The notes under the pieces were generated by a model. The model did no database searches, was not told the DNA's origin, and saw only the letters and a program-made list of their open reading frames with translations. A program made the translations under genes and the position numbers. Below, piece by piece: positions 1 through 10,969 of a DNA stretch of 64,000 nt. Source of the stretch: Franzmannia pantelleriensis (lineage in GTDB: Bacteria > Pseudomonadota > Gammaproteobacteria > Pseudomonadales > Halomonadaceae); the NCBI RefSeq assembly GCF_900102875.1, contig NZ_FNGH01000006.1, positions 124,001 to 188,000 of the forward strand, given 5' to 3'. Each line of letters starts with the position of its first letter. Positions within the stretch are counted from its first letter, which is position 1.

Positions 1-600
1 CGTCGCCAGGAGCAGGAAGACGAGCTTGCCACGCGTCGCGATGAACTCGAGGGGCAGATCGACGAACTCGAGCAGCAGGCCCAGTCCCTGGATGAGCAGG
101 TTGCCCAGCATGAAGCCGAGCTCGAGACGCTGGAGACCCAAGCCAGCGAGGCACGTGATGCGCGCGACGCTGCCCGCCAGGAGTTCGAAGGTCTCGAGGA
201 GCAGATCGCCGAGGCCGAAGGCCGCCAGGCCGAGCTTACTAGCCAGATCGATGCCGATCAGGACCGCATCGCCGCCCTGCAGGAGGAGATCGACACCCTC
301 GACGGGCATGTCGAGGAGCGCGAGGCAACGCTTGATGAGCTGGACGCCCAGATCGCGGCATCCCAGCGCAGCTTCGACCATGTCGAAGAGGGCCTTGAAG
401 CAGCGCTCACCGAGTATGAGGAAACCCAGGCACAGGTCGACGAGGCAGAAGCACGCCTCAACGAGCTCTCCGAGCAGACCAGCGCGCGGACTCAGCAGCT
501 TGAGCGGCTCGAGGCTCAGCTGGTCAGTTGGCGCGATGAGCTCAGCGAGCTCGAAGCCGGTCTTGAAGCAGCCGCTGCCGATCAGGAAGAGGATGAATGA
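1..600 (+). CDS. Coiled-coil protein, 3' part (5' end outside window)
   Basis: An open frame runs from the first base of the window to a TGA at 598-600 (199 residues visible). It has no start codon in view, so the gene begins upstream. The whole visible part is rich in Glu, Gln, Ala, Leu and Arg with heptad spacing of Leu (repeated L-E-x-Q and D-E-L patterns), so it should form one long parallel coiled coil. No signal peptide, membrane segment or catalytic motif is visible. A strong terminator follows at once and mrp starts about 180 bp later, so it belongs to a separate upstream unit. The fold prediction is firm; the function is unknown. A tail of a chromosome-segregation, cell-division or cytoskeleton-like protein is possible but unsupported. 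Confidence 0.75.
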   Translation, partial: RRQEQEDELATRRDELEGQIDELEQQAQSLDEQVAQHEAELETLETQASEARDARDAARQEFEGLEEQIAEAEGRQAELTSQIDADQDRIAALQEEIDTLDGHVEEREATLDELDAQIAASQRSFDHVEEGLEAALTEYEETQAQVDEAEARLNELSEQTSARTQQLERLEAQLVSWRDELSELEAGLEAAAADQEEDE

Positions 601-630
601 CCTGACGCCTGGCGTGTAGATGCCCTGATG

Positions 631-663
631 CGGCGGCGAGGCTCCTGGCTCGCCGCCGTTTTT
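631..663 (+). terminator. Rho-independent terminator after the coiled-coil gene
   Basis: A 9-bp perfect stem (GGCGGCGAG / CTCGCCGCC, 632-640 with 649-657) is followed by a T run at 659-663. It separates the upstream gene from mrp. Confidence 0.85.
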
Positions 664-781
664 CATGGGCAACGCTAAAGTTGAGTGCAGTGCTTGGTTA
701 TACCGCCCGCTGCCGGGTTATACTCGCCGCTACACCGACCGGCCATGACCGGTCACCATGATTGACCAGCAGGAGTGAACC

Positions 782-1585
782 GTGATTGAAGGGGTAAAGC
801 ATATCGTTGCCGTGGCCTCGGGCAAGGGGGGCGTTGGCAAGTCTACCGTGACCGTCAATCTGGCGCTGGCGATGGCCGCTGAAGGCTACCGCGTGGGACT
901 GCTCGACGCTGATATTTATGGCCCCAGCCAGGCTCAGATGCTGGGGATCGGCGAGGGCGTGCGGCCGCAGCAGGCCGGTGAGAACCAATTCCAACCGCTC
1001 GAGGCTCACGGCATCCAGGCGATGTCGATGGCGTTCATGGTCGACATCAATGAGCCCATGGTGTGGCGTGGTCCGATGGTCGCCGGGGCCTTCCAGCAGA
1101 TGCTCAATCAGACTGCCTGGAACGATCTCGACTACCTGTTCATCGATATGCCGCCGGGTACCGGCGATATCCAGCTGACCCTGGCGCAGAAGGTGCCGGT
1201 GTCGGGGGCGGTGATCGTCACCACCCCACAGGACATTGCGCTGCTCGACGCGCGCAAGGGCATCGAGATGTTCCGCAAGGTCAATGTGCCGGTGCTCGGT
1301 GTGGTCGAGAACATGAGCCTGCACGTCTGCTCGGAGTGCGGGCACAGCGAGCCGATCTTTGGCGCCGGCGGCGGTGAGCGTATCGCCGAACAGTATCAGA
1401 CCAAGCTGCTCGGTCAGCTGCCGCTCACGCTGTCGATTCGCGAACAGTCAGACGGTGGCCGGCCGACGGTGATCAGCGATCCTGACAGCGAGGCGGCAGC
1501 GACATTCCGCGGCGTGGCGCGCGCAGTGGCCGAGGGCGTTCAGGGCCAGCAGAGCGAAGGCCCAGCCATCAGCTTCGGCGACTGA
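782..1585 (+). CDS. apbC: Mrp/ApbC-family iron-sulfur cluster carrier ATPase
   Basis: Cytoplasmic P-loop ATPase of the Mrp/NBP35/ApbC family, which binds and transfers Fe-S clusters to apoproteins. The deviant Walker A SGKGGVGKST is at residues 13-22. A CxxC pair (Cys183, Cys186) that bridges a cluster at the dimer interface is present, as is the family motif DADIYGPSQ. At 267 residues it lacks the N-terminal DUF59 (MIP18-like) domain of longer Mrp proteins. The start is GTG at 782, preceded by AGGAG about 6 bp upstream; no closer in-frame start has a ribosome site. dcd follows after a terminator, so the two are separate units, although apbC and dcd are neighbours in many gammaproteobacteria. 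Confidence 0.93.
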   Translation: MIEGVKHIVAVASGKGGVGKSTVTVNLALAMAAEGYRVGLLDADIYGPSQAQMLGIGEGVRPQQAGENQFQPLEAHGIQAMSMAFMVDINEPMVWRGPMVAGAFQQMLNQTAWNDLDYLFIDMPPGTGDIQLTLAQKVPVSGAVIVTTPQDIALLDARKGIEMFRKVNVPVLGVVENMSLHVCSECGHSEPIFGAGGGERIAEQYQTKLLGQLPLTLSIREQSDGGRPTVISDPDSEAAATFRGVARAVAEGVQGQQSEGPAISFGD

Positions 1586-1616
1586 GCGCGATAGCAGCAG
1601 CTTTGTATTCCTCTAG

Positions 1617-1647
1617 CGGGCCGTTATCATAACGGCCCGATTTCTTT
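1617..1647 (+). terminator. Rho-independent terminator between apbC and dcd
   Basis: Stem GGGCCGTT / AACGGCCC (1618-1625 with 1631-1638), 5-nt loop, then ATTTCTTT. Confidence 0.8.
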
Positions 1648-1694
1648 GTGCTGGCGCGACGGCGCGGCAGCTTTGCCCTATCAAGGACGCCCCG

Positions 1695-2261
1695 ATGAGC
1701 ATCAAATCCGATAAGTGGATCCGCCGCATGGCCGAGCGGGAAGGCATGATCGAACCGTTCGAGTCTGAGCAGGTGCGCTACGTCGACGAGCGCCGGGTGA
1801 TCTCCTACGGCACCTCGAGCTACGGTTACGATGTGCGCTGCGCCGATGACTTCAAGGTGTTCACCAACATCCACTCGGCGGTGGTCGATCCCAAGGCGTT
1901 CGATGAGAAGAGCTTCGTCGACATCAAGGGTGACGTCTGCGTGATTCCGCCCAACTCCTTTGCGCTGGCGCGCACGGTGGAGTATTTCCGCATTCCGCGC
2001 AGCGTGCTGACCATCTGTCTTGGCAAGTCGACCTATGCGCGCTGTGGAATCATCGTCAATGTCACGCCGCTTGAGCCCGAGTGGGAAGGCCATGTGACGC
2101 TGGAGTTTTCCAACACTACCAACCTGCCGGCCAAGATCTACGCCAACGAGGGCGTGGCGCAGATGCTGTTCCTGGAGTCCGATGAGGTCTGCGATACGTC
2201 TTACAAGGACCGTGGCGGCAAGTACATGGGGCAGCGTGGCGTGACCCTGCCCAGGACCTGA
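1695..2261 (+). CDS. dcd: dCTP deaminase
   Basis: Deaminates dCTP to dUTP, the main route to dTMP in gammaproteobacteria. The 188-residue length fits the family (about 190). The trimeric dUTPase-like fold is recognisable: SSYGYDVR near the N terminus, the conserved GKSTYARCG loop, and [16 protein letters not shown] with the catalytic Glu. The C-terminal [11 protein letters not shown] closes over the nucleotide. The ATG at 1695 lies just after AAGGA. It is convergent with purN, whose stop is 4 bp beyond the dcd stop. Confidence 0.97.
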   Translation: MSIKSDKWIRRMAEREGMIEPFESEQVRYVDERRVISYGTSSYGYDVRCADDFKVFTNIHSAVVDPKAFDEKSFVDIKGDVCVIPPNSFALARTVEYFRIPRSVLTICLGKSTYARCGIIVNVTPLEPEWEGHVTLEFSNTTNLPAKIYANEGVAQMLFLESDEVCDTSYKDRGGKYMGQRGVTLPRT

Positions 2262-2264
2262 GCG

Positions 2265-3008
2265 CTACTCCTCGTCCAGCTCTTCCGCCGCATCGGCATG
2301 CGACAGGCGTAGACCTTGCGGCGGCAGCGGCATGCCGTCGAGGGTCGGACCCTGCTGCCCAAGCTGCAGTCGGCCCTCGAGGAACCACTTGATGGCGATG
2401 GGATAGATGAGGTGCTCGCGGAGGTGGACCTTGTCCTTGAGCGAGGCGGCGTCATCCTCGGTATCCACCGCAACCGCAGCCTGTACCACCACGGGTCCGC
2501 CGTCGAGCTCCTCGGTGACGAAGTGCACGCTACAGCCGTGCTCGGTGACGCCATCGGCCAGCGCCCGGGCGTGGGTATCGAGCCCCTGATAGGCGGGTAG
2601 CAGTGAGGGGTGGATATTCAGTAGGCGGCCGTAGAAACGCTGAACGAACACCGGGGTGAGGATGCGCATAAAGCCGGCCAGCACGATCAGGTCGGGCTCG
2701 TGGCGCTCGATCACCTTGATCAGGGCGCCGTCGAAGGCCTCGCGGCTGTCGTACTCGCGATGCGGCAGCGCTACGGCGTCGATGCCGGCGTCGCGGGCAC
2801 GCTTGAGGCCATAGGCGTCGGCCTGGTTGGAGATCACCGCGACGATCTCACCGCCCAGCTCATCGTAGGACTGGGCGTCGATCAACGCCTGGAGGTTGCT
2901 GCCGTTGCCGGAGATCAACACCACCACGCGGCGCGCCTGACTGGCCTCGGCGCTGAAGTCGTTGAGGGTGTCGCTGGCCGGGGTGGGGGCGTCGCCGCTG
3001 CTGCTCAT
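2265..3008 (-). CDS. purN: Phosphoribosylglycinamide formyltransferase
   Basis: Third step of de novo purine synthesis: transfers a formyl group from 10-formyl-THF to GAR. At 247 residues it is longer than the enterobacterial enzyme (about 212). The extra residues are a disordered Ser/Ala/Asp-rich N-terminal leader of about 27 and an acidic tail. The core has [23 protein letters not shown], the catalytic NIHPSLLP (Asn, His) and EELDGGPVV (Asp). The start overlaps the purM stop by 4 bp (ATGA, 3005-3008), so the two are translationally coupled. Confidence 0.97.
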   Translation of the reverse strand: MSSSGDAPTPASDTLNDFSAEASQARRVVVLISGNGSNLQALIDAQSYDELGGEIVAVISNQADAYGLKRARDAGIDAVALPHREYDSREAFDGALIKVIERHEPDLIVLAGFMRILTPVFVQRFYGRLLNIHPSLLPAYQGLDTHARALADGVTEHGCSVHFVTEELDGGPVVVQAAVAVDTEDDAASLKDKVHLREHLIYPIAIKWFLEGRLQLGQQGPTLDGMPLPPQGLRLSHADAAEELDEE

Positions 3009-4087
3009 GCCGAAAGGTTCTCCAGTTGGACCTGGGCTTCATCGCCGTGCCGAGCGGTGATCTCGCCGAGCCGATAGACGCGCTCGCCCTGCGTCTCCAG
3101 ATGCGCTTGTGCGGCCTCGGCCTGATCGGCGGACACCACCACCACCATGCCCACGCCGCAGTTGAGCACGCGATGCATCTCATGCTCGTCGACGTTGCCC
3201 TGCTGCTGTAGCCAGTCGAACACTGCCGGACGGCGCCAGCGCGTCACGTCGACGTGGGCGGTGAGGTTGTCGGGGAGTACGCGGGGGATGTTCTCGAGCA
3301 GGCCGCCACCGGTAATGTGTGACAGCGCATGTACCTCGACGCCGCTCTCCTTGATCAGCGACAGCAGCGACTTGACGTAGATGCGGGTCGGGGCGAGCAG
3401 CGCCTCGCGCAGCGGCTGGCCGTCGAGCTCGGTGTCCAACGGGACCGCGGCGACGTCGAGAATCTTGCGAATCAGCGAATAGCCGTTGGAGTGTGGGCCG
3501 GAGGAGGCCAGGCCGAGCAGCACGTCGCCGGCGGCGACCTTGGTGCCGTCGAGGATCTCGGATTTCTCGACCACGCCGACACAGAAGCCGGCCAGGTCAT
3601 AGTCGCTGCCTTCGTACATGCCCGGCATCTCGGCGGTTTCGCCACCGACCAGGGCGCAGCCGGCCTGGAAGCAGCCTTCGCCGATGCCGGTCACCACGTC
3701 GGCGGCGATGTCGACATCCAGCTTGCCCGTGGCATAGTAGTCGAGAAACAGCAGCGGCTCGGCACCGGCCACCACCAGGTCGTTGACGCACATCGCCACC
3801 AGGTCGATGCCGATGGTGTCATGCTTGTCGAGGTCCATGGCCAGGCGCAGCTTGGTGCCGACGCCGTCAGTACCGGACACCAGCACCGGCTCACGATAGC
3901 CGCTGGGCAGTTGGCACAGCGCCCCGAAGCCGCCGAGACCGCCCATTACCTCGGGACGAGTGGTACGCTTGGCAACGCCCTTGATGCGCTCGACGAGCGC
4001 ATTGCCGGCGTCGATGTCCACGCCGGCGTCCTTATAGCTGAGGGACGTCTGGGACGGCTGGGAGGAGTCGGACGAGCTGCGGGTCAT
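3005..4087 (-). CDS. purM: Phosphoribosylformylglycinamidine cyclo-ligase (AIR synthetase)
   Basis: Fifth step of purine synthesis: FGAM + ATP gives AIR. I place the start at ATG 4087 (360 residues). The frame stays open upstream, but those codons encode no family sequence and run into the promoter region. Family motifs include [42 protein letters not shown] and HITGGGL. First gene of a purM-purN pair; the perM-hda unit diverges from it, a common pseudomonad layout. The N-terminal 13 residues are Ser-rich and probably disordered. Confidence 0.97.
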   Translation of the reverse strand: MTRSSSDSSQPSQTSLSYKDAGVDIDAGNALVERIKGVAKRTTRPEVMGGLGGFGALCQLPSGYREPVLVSGTDGVGTKLRLAMDLDKHDTIGIDLVAMCVNDLVVAGAEPLLFLDYYATGKLDVDIAADVVTGIGEGCFQAGCALVGGETAEMPGMYEGSDYDLAGFCVGVVEKSEILDGTKVAAGDVLLGLASSGPHSNGYSLIRKILDVAAVPLDTELDGQPLREALLAPTRIYVKSLLSLIKESGVEVHALSHITGGGLLENIPRVLPDNLTAHVDVTRWRRPAVFDWLQQQGNVDEHEMHRVLNCGVGMVVVVSADQAEAAQAHLETQGERVYRLGEITARHGDEAQVQLENLSA

Positions 4088-4139
4088 GACCAATCCTGTC
4101 GAAATGCGGCGAGAAAGATAGGGTGAAAATGCGGCGTGA

Positions 4140-4148
4140 ATTGTAGCA
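4140..4148 (-). promoter_or_regulatory. Candidate extended -10 promoter of purMN
   Basis: On the minus strand TG-C-TACAAT (4140-4148) fits an extended -10. I see no good -35. It lies 53 bp ahead of the purM ATG. No PurR-type palindrome was recognised. Confidence 0.4.
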
Positions 4149-4236
4149 TCACCTGACAGCGCTCGCACCGCCGGTGCGTGGCAAATGCATGGGGTAGCGC
4201 CCACAGGAGTGGCGGATCTGCACCAGGGAGTCGAGG

Positions 4237-5313
4237 ATGCGCAGAGAGTGGTGGTTGCTGGCCGTTGCGGTCGGCTTGGTATGGCTGCTGATGCAGCTCG
4301 AATCGATGTTGATGCCGTTTATCGCCGGGATGATCATCGCGTACCTGGGCGATCCACTGGCCAATCGCTTGCAGCGCTGGGGGCTGTCGCGGCCGATGGC
4401 GGTCAGCGGGGTGTTTCTGGTGATGATCCTGGTGCTCGGCATCAGTCTGCTGATCCTGATTCCGCTGACGGTGCAGCAGACGCGGCAGTTTGGCGAGGTG
4501 GTGCCGACCATCTTCGCGTGGTTCGAGACGGTACTGGCACCCCAGCTGCAGGCCTGGACCGGCTACGACCTCAGCGCCGAGCTCGACAACCTGCAGGAGA
4601 CCCTGGCCGAGCACTGGCAGGAAGCCGCCGGCCCCGCGGCGGAGATACTCGGGCGCGTCGGGCGCTCCGGGCGCGCGTTCCTGACCTGGATCACCTACCT
4701 CTCGCTGGTGCCGGTGGTGGCGTTCTACCTGCTGCTCGACTGGGAGCGCCTGCTGCACAACATCCGCAGCCTGCTACCGCGACAGTGGGAGCCGGATGTG
4801 ACGCGTCTGGCCAAGCGCTGCGACGAGGTACTATCGGCCTTTCTACGTGGCCAGCTGCTGGTGATGCTGTGCCTGGGGGCGATCTATGCGCTGGGCTTGA
4901 CCTTGATGGGGGTGCGCTTCGGCCTGTTGATCGGCCTGATGGCGGGCCTTGCCAGCATCGTGCCGTTTCTGGGCTTTATCGTGGGTATCAGCGTGGCGCT
5001 GGTGGTGGCGTTTTTCCAGTTTGGCAGCTGGCTGGCGCTGCTAGGCGTGGTGGCGGTGTTCAGCATCGGCCAGGCAGTGGAGAGCACGGTGCTACAACCC
5101 AAGCTGCTCGGCGACAAGATCGGGCTGCACCCGGTAGCGGTGATCTTCGCCGTGCTGGCCGGTGGCAATCTGTTTGGGTTTACCGGGGTATTGCTGGCGT
5201 TACCCGCCGCCGCAGTCATCATGGTACTATTGCGAGAGGTCAAGGAACGCTACAAAAACAGTACCTTATATGATGCCGCGCGGAATGGCGGCAGTGACGA
5301 GGAGCCCCCATGA
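4237..5313 (+). CDS. PerM/AI-2E-family integral membrane protein
   Basis: 358-residue inner-membrane protein of the AI-2E exporter/PerM family (PF01594), with about seven hydrophobic segments: two near the N terminus (residues about 5-35), one at 55-80, then a polar periplasmic-like stretch, then five from about 150 to 340. The substrate of this subgroup is not established; the family includes TqsA (AI-2) and Na+/H+ antiporters. It is divergent from purM and overlaps hda by 4 bp (ATGA), as in Pseudomonas and its relatives. Confidence 0.85.
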   Translation: MRREWWLLAVAVGLVWLLMQLESMLMPFIAGMIIAYLGDPLANRLQRWGLSRPMAVSGVFLVMILVLGISLLILIPLTVQQTRQFGEVVPTIFAWFETVLAPQLQAWTGYDLSAELDNLQETLAEHWQEAAGPAAEILGRVGRSGRAFLTWITYLSLVPVVAFYLLLDWERLLHNIRSLLPRQWEPDVTRLAKRCDEVLSAFLRGQLLVMLCLGAIYALGLTLMGVRFGLLIGLMAGLASIVPFLGFIVGISVALVVAFFQFGSWLALLGVVAVFSIGQAVESTVLQPKLLGDKIGLHPVAVIFAVLAGGNLFGFTGVLLALPAAAVIMVLLREVKERYKNSTLYDAARNGGSDEEPP

Positions 5314-6011
5314 GCCCCGCCCCTGCGCAGTTGCCGTTGGGCGTAGGATTGCGTGACGATGCGACCTTCGCCAACTTCCTGCCGGCAGCTAATACCAGCC
5401 TGGTAGAGACGCTGCGCGCCCAGTGGCAGCCGGACGGTGAGCCGTTCCTGTTTCTGTGGGGGGCGGAGGGCGTTGGCCGCAGTCATCTGCTGCAGGCTGC
5501 CTGCCACGCCGCCAGCGACCACGACAAGCGTGCGCTCTACCTGCCCCTCGCCGAACTCGGCCATTTCCCGCCGCATATGCTCGAAGACCCTGAGCGTCTC
5601 GACCTGGTGGCCATCGATGACCTCGACAAAGTGCTGGGGCGCCGGCGCTGGGAAGAGGCGCTGTTTCACGCTTTCAATCGGCTGCGCGATGCCGGCAAGC
5701 GGTTGGTGATCGCCGCACCGGCGGCGCCGCGTCAACTCGACGTGGCGCTGCCCGATCTTGCCTCACGCCTCACCTGGGGCACCACCTTTCATGTTCATCC
5801 CCTCGATGACGAGGGGCGTCTGGCAGCGCTAAAGCTGCGTGCCGGCGTGCGGGGAATGCAGCTGCCCGACGAAGTGGCGCGCTATCTGCTGCACCGCGGG
5901 CCGCGGCGTCTCGGCGACATGTGCGAGGCCCTGGACACCCTCGATCGCGCCTCGCTCTCCGCCCAGCGCAAGCTGACGATTCCCTTCGTCAAGCAGGCGC
6001 TGGGCTGGTAA
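5310..6011 (+). CDS. hda: DnaA regulatory inactivator Hda
   Basis: DnaA-paralogous AAA+ protein that, bound to the sliding clamp, stimulates hydrolysis of DnaA-ATP to prevent re-initiation. 233 residues, the length of E. coli Hda. The N-terminal clamp-binding peptide (QLPLGVGL, residues 7-14), a P-loop GAEGVGRSHLL (about 51-61) and a Walker B-like LVAIDDLDKVLG are all visible. Its ATG overlaps the perM stop, implying coupled translation. Confidence 0.95.
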   Translation: MSPAPAQLPLGVGLRDDATFANFLPAANTSLVETLRAQWQPDGEPFLFLWGAEGVGRSHLLQAACHAASDHDKRALYLPLAELGHFPPHMLEDPERLDLVAIDDLDKVLGRRRWEEALFHAFNRLRDAGKRLVIAAPAAPRQLDVALPDLASRLTWGTTFHVHPLDDEGRLAALKLRAGVRGMQLPDEVARYLLHRGPRRLGDMCEALDTLDRASLSAQRKLTIPFVKQALGW

Positions 6012-6023
6012 TGCGGCGGGGTC

Positions 6024-6587
6024 TCAGCGCGACAGATTGACTTTGACGCGCTGGCCGTTGCTGAGCCTGACCTGGTTGATGATGATCCGCGGCCGACCGT
6101 CGGCCGGCGTCACGCTGCCGGAGACATAATAATCGCCTGCCGGCAGGCCGTTGACCGTGAAGCGCCCGTCGTCGTCGGTACTGGCCTGGCGGGTGTAGGC
6201 CTGGGCGCGGGGATCGGCGGGTTCCACGGCCTGGCCGGCCAGTGCCTTCTCGGCGGCTTCGGCGGAGTAGGTGGTGACCGGCGCCACGGATACCCGACTA
6301 TTGCGCCCAACCACGGTGCCCGAGCCTGTCTGCAGGGTCAGGCGGCCGCTGATCGAGGCGTTGCCGTGTTTCTCGAGTGCCGCATACTCGGCTTCGGGAA
6401 ACGCCACCTCGCGGGCTACCCGGCCCGGCGGCGGGCCTTCATCGGTAGGTCGTTCGGCCTGGGTGCCAACGTCTGTGACGTCAATGCGTTCGGGTGGTGG
6501 ACCGGGCGTGGTATCGATCAGCTGGCAGCCGCTCACGGCGAGGGCGGCAGCACCCATCAGCAGATATTTCAGCAGCCCGTGTTGCAT
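6024..6587 (-). CDS. Putative outer-membrane lipoprotein with carboxypeptidase-regulatory-like domain
   Basis: 187 residues. The signal peptide ends in a lipobox LAVSGC with Cys21 as the lipidation site. A Pro-rich linker of about 35 residues follows. The C-terminal part (about 80-187) resembles a carboxypeptidase-regulatory/transthyretin-like beta sandwich: SISGRLTL near its start and DGRFTVNGLPAGDYYVSGSV later. Such domains are usually structural or ligand-binding. It is convergent with hda and has no partner gene. Lipoprotein status is firm; the role is unknown. Confidence 0.75.
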   Translation of the reverse strand: MQHGLLKYLLMGAAALAVSGCQLIDTTPGPPPERIDVTDVGTQAERPTDEGPPPGRVAREVAFPEAEYAALEKHGNASISGRLTLQTGSGTVVGRNSRVSVAPVTTYSAEAAEKALAGQAVEPADPRAQAYTRQASTDDDGRFTVNGLPAGDYYVSGSVTPADGRPRIIINQVRLSNGQRVKVNLSR

Positions 6588-6731
6588 TGCGTGTCTCCTA
6601 CATCCGTGTGTCAGCTGAGTGGCCGTCGCCCTTGAGTCTAAGCTGCGCGCATCGAGCGTGCCACTGTCGCTTGAAAGCCACGCGCCCCGCTACCATGGTA
6701 GTGATAGTGGCTCACCGACAGGGAGACGAGC

Positions 6732-8111
<1,380 letters not shown>

Positions 8112-8132
8112 CGTTCGCAAGCGAACATGGTG

Positions 8133-8891
8133 TCAGGCGATATGCAGCGTGACGTCGTGGTTCTCCAGTAGGCGGCAGATGGTCTCGGACGGTCGCCGGT
8201 CGGTGAACAGGGCATCCAGCTGGGAAATGTTGCCCTGGCGCACCACCGGGTTGCGATGGAACTTGGAGTGGTCGGCGGCCAGAAAGACCTGCCGGGAGTT
8301 GCGGATGATCGCCTGGGCGACGCGTACCTCCTGGTAGTCGAACTCGAGCAGCGAGCCGTCTTCATCAATGCCGCTGATGCCGATAATGCCGAAATCGACC
8401 TTGAACTGGTTGATGAAATCGATGGTGGCTTCGCCGATGATGCCGCCGTCCCGGGCGCGCACCTGGCCGCCAGCGACGATCACGTTGAAGTCTTCCTTGT
8501 GCTGCAGGGTGGCGGCCACATTGAGATTGTTGGTGATCACCTCGAGCCCTTTGTGATCATCGAGGGCCTCGGCGATGACTTCGTTGCTGGTGCCGATATT
8601 GATGAACAACGAGGCGTTGTCGGGAATCTTGGAGGCCAGCAACTCGGCGATGCGGCGCTTGGCATCCAGATTGAGCGTCTTGCGGGTGCTGTAGGAGGTG
8701 TTGACGGTGCTCGATTCCAGCCCGGCACCGCCGTGAACCCGACGTATCAAGCCTTCCGCGGCCAGTGCGTTTAGGTCGCGGCGAACGGTCTGGGGCGTCA
8801 CGTCGAAGTGGCTGGTAAGTTGTTCGATGGCGGCGTAGCCCTGGCGTTTCACCAGTGCCACGATGGCGTCCTGACGTTCCCGCTGATTCAT
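8133..8891 (-). CDS. glpR: Glycerol-3-phosphate regulon repressor (DeoR family)
   Basis: 252-residue DeoR-family repressor expected to release DNA when glycerol-3-phosphate accumulates. An N-terminal helix-turn-helix (about residues 6-57; [20 protein letters not shown]) is followed by the DeoRC sugar-phosphate-binding domain with [30 protein letters not shown] and LAADHSKF. It is divergent from glpK; the 230-bp spacer carries repeated operator-like sequences, so it probably represses both directions. Confidence 0.92.
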   Translation of the reverse strand: MNQRERQDAIVALVKRQGYAAIEQLTSHFDVTPQTVRRDLNALAAEGLIRRVHGGAGLESSTVNTSYSTRKTLNLDAKRRIAELLASKIPDNASLFINIGTSNEVIAEALDDHKGLEVITNNLNVAATLQHKEDFNVIVAGGQVRARDGGIIGEATIDFINQFKVDFGIIGISGIDEDGSLLEFDYQEVRVAQAIIRNSRQVFLAADHSKFHRNPVVRQGNISQLDALFTDRRPSETICRLLENHDVTLHIA

Positions 8892-9058
8892 GCGACCTCC
8901 TTGATGTTGTGATGAGTTTACGTGATTTCGTCAATATGAAACATCAGGTATGCGCAATGCTCGATGGAGGTGCGCAGTACGGCGTGCGACTAAGGTGCAA
9001 GGCCGAGTCGCCTGCAAAGGTTTGAGCCGTTACCGTGAGTAGTTTAGTCTCCAATTAT

Positions 9059-9089
9059 CGAAAACGAACATGAATTCAGCGAAAACGAA
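9059..9089 (+). promoter_or_regulatory. Candidate GlpR operator: two direct repeats ahead of glpK
   Basis: CGAAAACGAA occurs at 9059-9068 and again at 9080-9089, in register 21 bp apart (two helical turns) on one DNA face, 33 bp before the glpK start. The first copy continues to CGAAAACGAACAT, which resembles the E. coli GlpR half-site TTCGATAACGAACAT. Assigning them to GlpR is inference from position and resemblance. Confidence 0.6.
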
Positions 9090-9121
9090 AACTCAAAGCC
9101 AATGATATAGAGGACAACGCC

Positions 9122-10603
9122 ATGCCTGCCTACCTGCTTGCCATCGATCAGGGTACCACCAGTTCGCGGGCGATCCTGTTTGACCGTCAGGCCAACGTCA
9201 TTGAAGTGGCTCAGCAGGAGTTCACCCAGCACTTTCCCGAAGATGGCTGGATCGAGCACGATGCCGAGGACATCTGGAAGACCGTAGAGCAGACCTCCCA
9301 TCAAGTGCTCGAGCAGGCGGGGGTTGGCGCCGACGAGGTGGCCGGGATTGGTATCACCAATCAGCGCGAGACCACCTTGCTGTGGGATCGCAACACTGGT
9401 GAGGTGCTGCATCGGGCAATCGTCTGGCAAGATCGCCGTACGGCGGATTATTGCCAGCGCCTGCGTGATGCCGGCCATACCTCGCTGGTGCAGGAGCGTA
9501 CCGGGCTGCTGATCGACCCCTACTTTTCCGCCACCAAGCTGGCCTGGCTGCTGGAGAATGTCGAGGGCGCGCGCGCACGTGCCGAGCGCGGCGAGCTGGC
9601 CTTCGGCACCGTCGATACGTTTCTGATCTGGCGTCTTACCGGGGGCAAGGTGCACGCCACCGACGCCACCAACGCCTCGCGTACCGCGCTGTTCAATATT
9701 CACCAGCAGCGCTGGGATGATGAGCTGCTGGCACTGTTCGACATTCCGGCCTCGCTGTTACCGGAGGTCAAGGACTCCAGCGACGACTTCGGCCATGCCG
9801 ATGCGTCCTTTCTGGGTGCAGCGCTGCCGATTGCCGGCGTGGCCGGCGACCAGCAGGCGGCGCTGTTCGGTCAGGCCTGCTTCGAGCCGGGCATGGGCAA
9901 GAGTACCTATGGCACCGGCTGCTTCATGATTCTCAATACCGGCGACAGCGCCGAGACGTCGCGCAATCGGCTGTTGACCACCGTGGGTTACCGGCTGAAC
10001 GGCAAGCCGACCTACGCCATGGAGGGCAGCATCTTCGTGGCCGGGGCCACAGTGCAGTGGCTGCGCGACGGCCTCAAGCTGTTCCACGACGCGGCCGAAA
10101 CCGAGGCGCTGGCCAGGAAGACCCGGGAGGGGCATCATGTCTATCTGGTCCCGGCGTTCACCGGGCTCGGGGCGCCGCACTGGGATCCCCAGGCACGCGG
10201 TGCCATCTTCGGTCTGACCCGGGACACCGGGATCGCCGAGATTGTCGCCGCGGGGCTGCAGGCGGTCTGCTACCAGACCCGCGATCTGCAGGTATGCATG
10301 AACGATGATATGGCGGCCAATACCGGGACGCTGCGCGTCGATGGCGGCATGGTGCGCAACAACTGGCTGATGCAGTTTCTGGCCGACATGCTTGGCGTGC
10401 CGGTGGATCGACCCACGGTGCTCGAGACCACCGCGCTGGGGGCCGCCTATCTGGCCGGCCTGCAGATCGGCTGGTATCGCGATCTGGACGAGATCGCCGA
10501 GCTGTGGCGCTGTGAACGCACCTTCGAGCCGCGGATGCCCGATGATGAGCGCGAACGTCTCTACCAGGGCTGGCAAGACGCCGTGGCGCGCGTCAAATCC
10601 TGA
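9122..10603 (+). CDS. glpK: Glycerol kinase
   Basis: FGGY-family kinase: glycerol + ATP gives glycerol-3-phosphate. 493 residues, full length. N-terminal [15 protein letters not shown] phosphate-binding loop, [23 protein letters not shown] with glycerol-contacting Arg/Glu residues, and [13 protein letters not shown]-type loop followed by the C-terminal [27 protein letters not shown] at 9110-9114. It is transcribed away from glpR and followed by a stable-RNA promoter region and tRNA-Val genes. Confidence 0.97.
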   Translation: MPAYLLAIDQGTTSSRAILFDRQANVIEVAQQEFTQHFPEDGWIEHDAEDIWKTVEQTSHQVLEQAGVGADEVAGIGITNQRETTLLWDRNTGEVLHRAIVWQDRRTADYCQRLRDAGHTSLVQERTGLLIDPYFSATKLAWLLENVEGARARAERGELAFGTVDTFLIWRLTGGKVHATDATNASRTALFNIHQQRWDDELLALFDIPASLLPEVKDSSDDFGHADASFLGAALPIAGVAGDQQAALFGQACFEPGMGKSTYGTGCFMILNTGDSAETSRNRLLTTVGYRLNGKPTYAMEGSIFVAGATVQWLRDGLKLFHDAAETEALARKTREGHHVYLVPAFTGLGAPHWDPQARGAIFGLTRDTGIAEIVAAGLQAVCYQTRDLQVCMNDDMAANTGTLRVDGGMVRNNWLMQFLADMLGVPVDRPTVLETTALGAAYLAGLQIGWYRDLDEIAELWRCERTFEPRMPDDERERLYQGWQDAVARVKS

Positions 10604-10651
10604 CGCCGGATGTGGCCAAGCGGCTGATCGCCAAGAATTTTTACGCCGCTA

Positions 10652-10679
10652 TTGCATTCCCGGGGCGGATGCGTAAAAT
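10652..10679 (+). promoter_or_regulatory. Candidate promoter of the tRNA-Val pair
   Basis: TTGCAT (10652-10657), 16-bp spacer, TAAAAT (10674-10679), then a G+C-rich start region, 40 bp ahead of the first tRNA. The -10 lies inside a 10-bp perfect inverted repeat with a 3-nt loop (CGGATGCGTA / TACGCATCCG, 10666-10688). That repeat may also act as the glpK transcript end, although it lacks a long T run. Confidence 0.5.
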
Positions 10680-10719
10680 ACGCATCCGTTGCCAGGCAAG
10701 CCATCTCCTGGAAGGCAGT

Positions 10720-10796
10720 AGGACCATAGCTCAGTTGGTTAGAGCGCCACGTTGACATCGTGGAGGTCAGCGGTTCAAATCCGCTTGGTCCTACCA
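10720..10796 (+). tRNA. tRNA-Val (anticodon GAC), copy 1
   Basis: 77 nt including an encoded CCA. Acceptor stem AGGACCA/TGGTCCT, D arm GCTC-GAGC, anticodon stem CCACG/CGTGG with loop TTGACAT (anticodon GAC), T arm AGCGG-TTCAAAT-CCGCT. Reads GUC and GUU valine codons. Identical in sequence to copy 2. Confidence 0.97.
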
Positions 10797-10833
10797 TACT
10801 GCGACTCGCGGTATGTGCATAGGCAAAGACAGC

Positions 10834-10910
10834 AGGACCATAGCTCAGTTGGTTAGAGCGCCACGTTGACATCGTGGAGGTCAGCGGTTCAAATCCGCTT
10901 GGTCCTACCA
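10834..10910 (+). tRNA. tRNA-Val (anticodon GAC), copy 2
   Basis: Exact duplicate of the tRNA 37 bp upstream, including encoded CCA. The two are probably cotranscribed, since a strong hairpin terminator lies directly after this copy and no promoter is evident in the spacer. Confidence 0.97.
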
Positions 10911-10919
10911 GATTCAAGA

Positions 10920-10954
10920 GCGGCCCCGCAGCTACTTAGCTGCGGGGCCGCTTT
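10920..10954. terminator. Strong hairpin terminator after tRNA-Val pair
   Basis: 14-bp perfect stem GCGGCCCCGCAGCT / AGCTGCGGGGCCGC (10920-10933 with 10938-10951), 4-nt loop, then TTT. It lies between the + strand tRNAs and the end of the minus-strand methionine unit and may stop transcription from both sides. Confidence 0.8.
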
Positions 10955-10969
10955 GCATCTAGGGCGGGG

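Noticed and set aside
26-619. 197-codon frame at the left edge rich in Ser/Arg/Pro
   Set aside because: Off-frame reading of the coiled-coil gene; the true frame starts at base 1 and has heptads.
10561-10917. Minus-strand 118-codon frame with repeated VGPSGFEPLTST-like peptide
   Set aside because: It is the antisense translation of the two tRNA-Val genes, a well-known spurious annotation.
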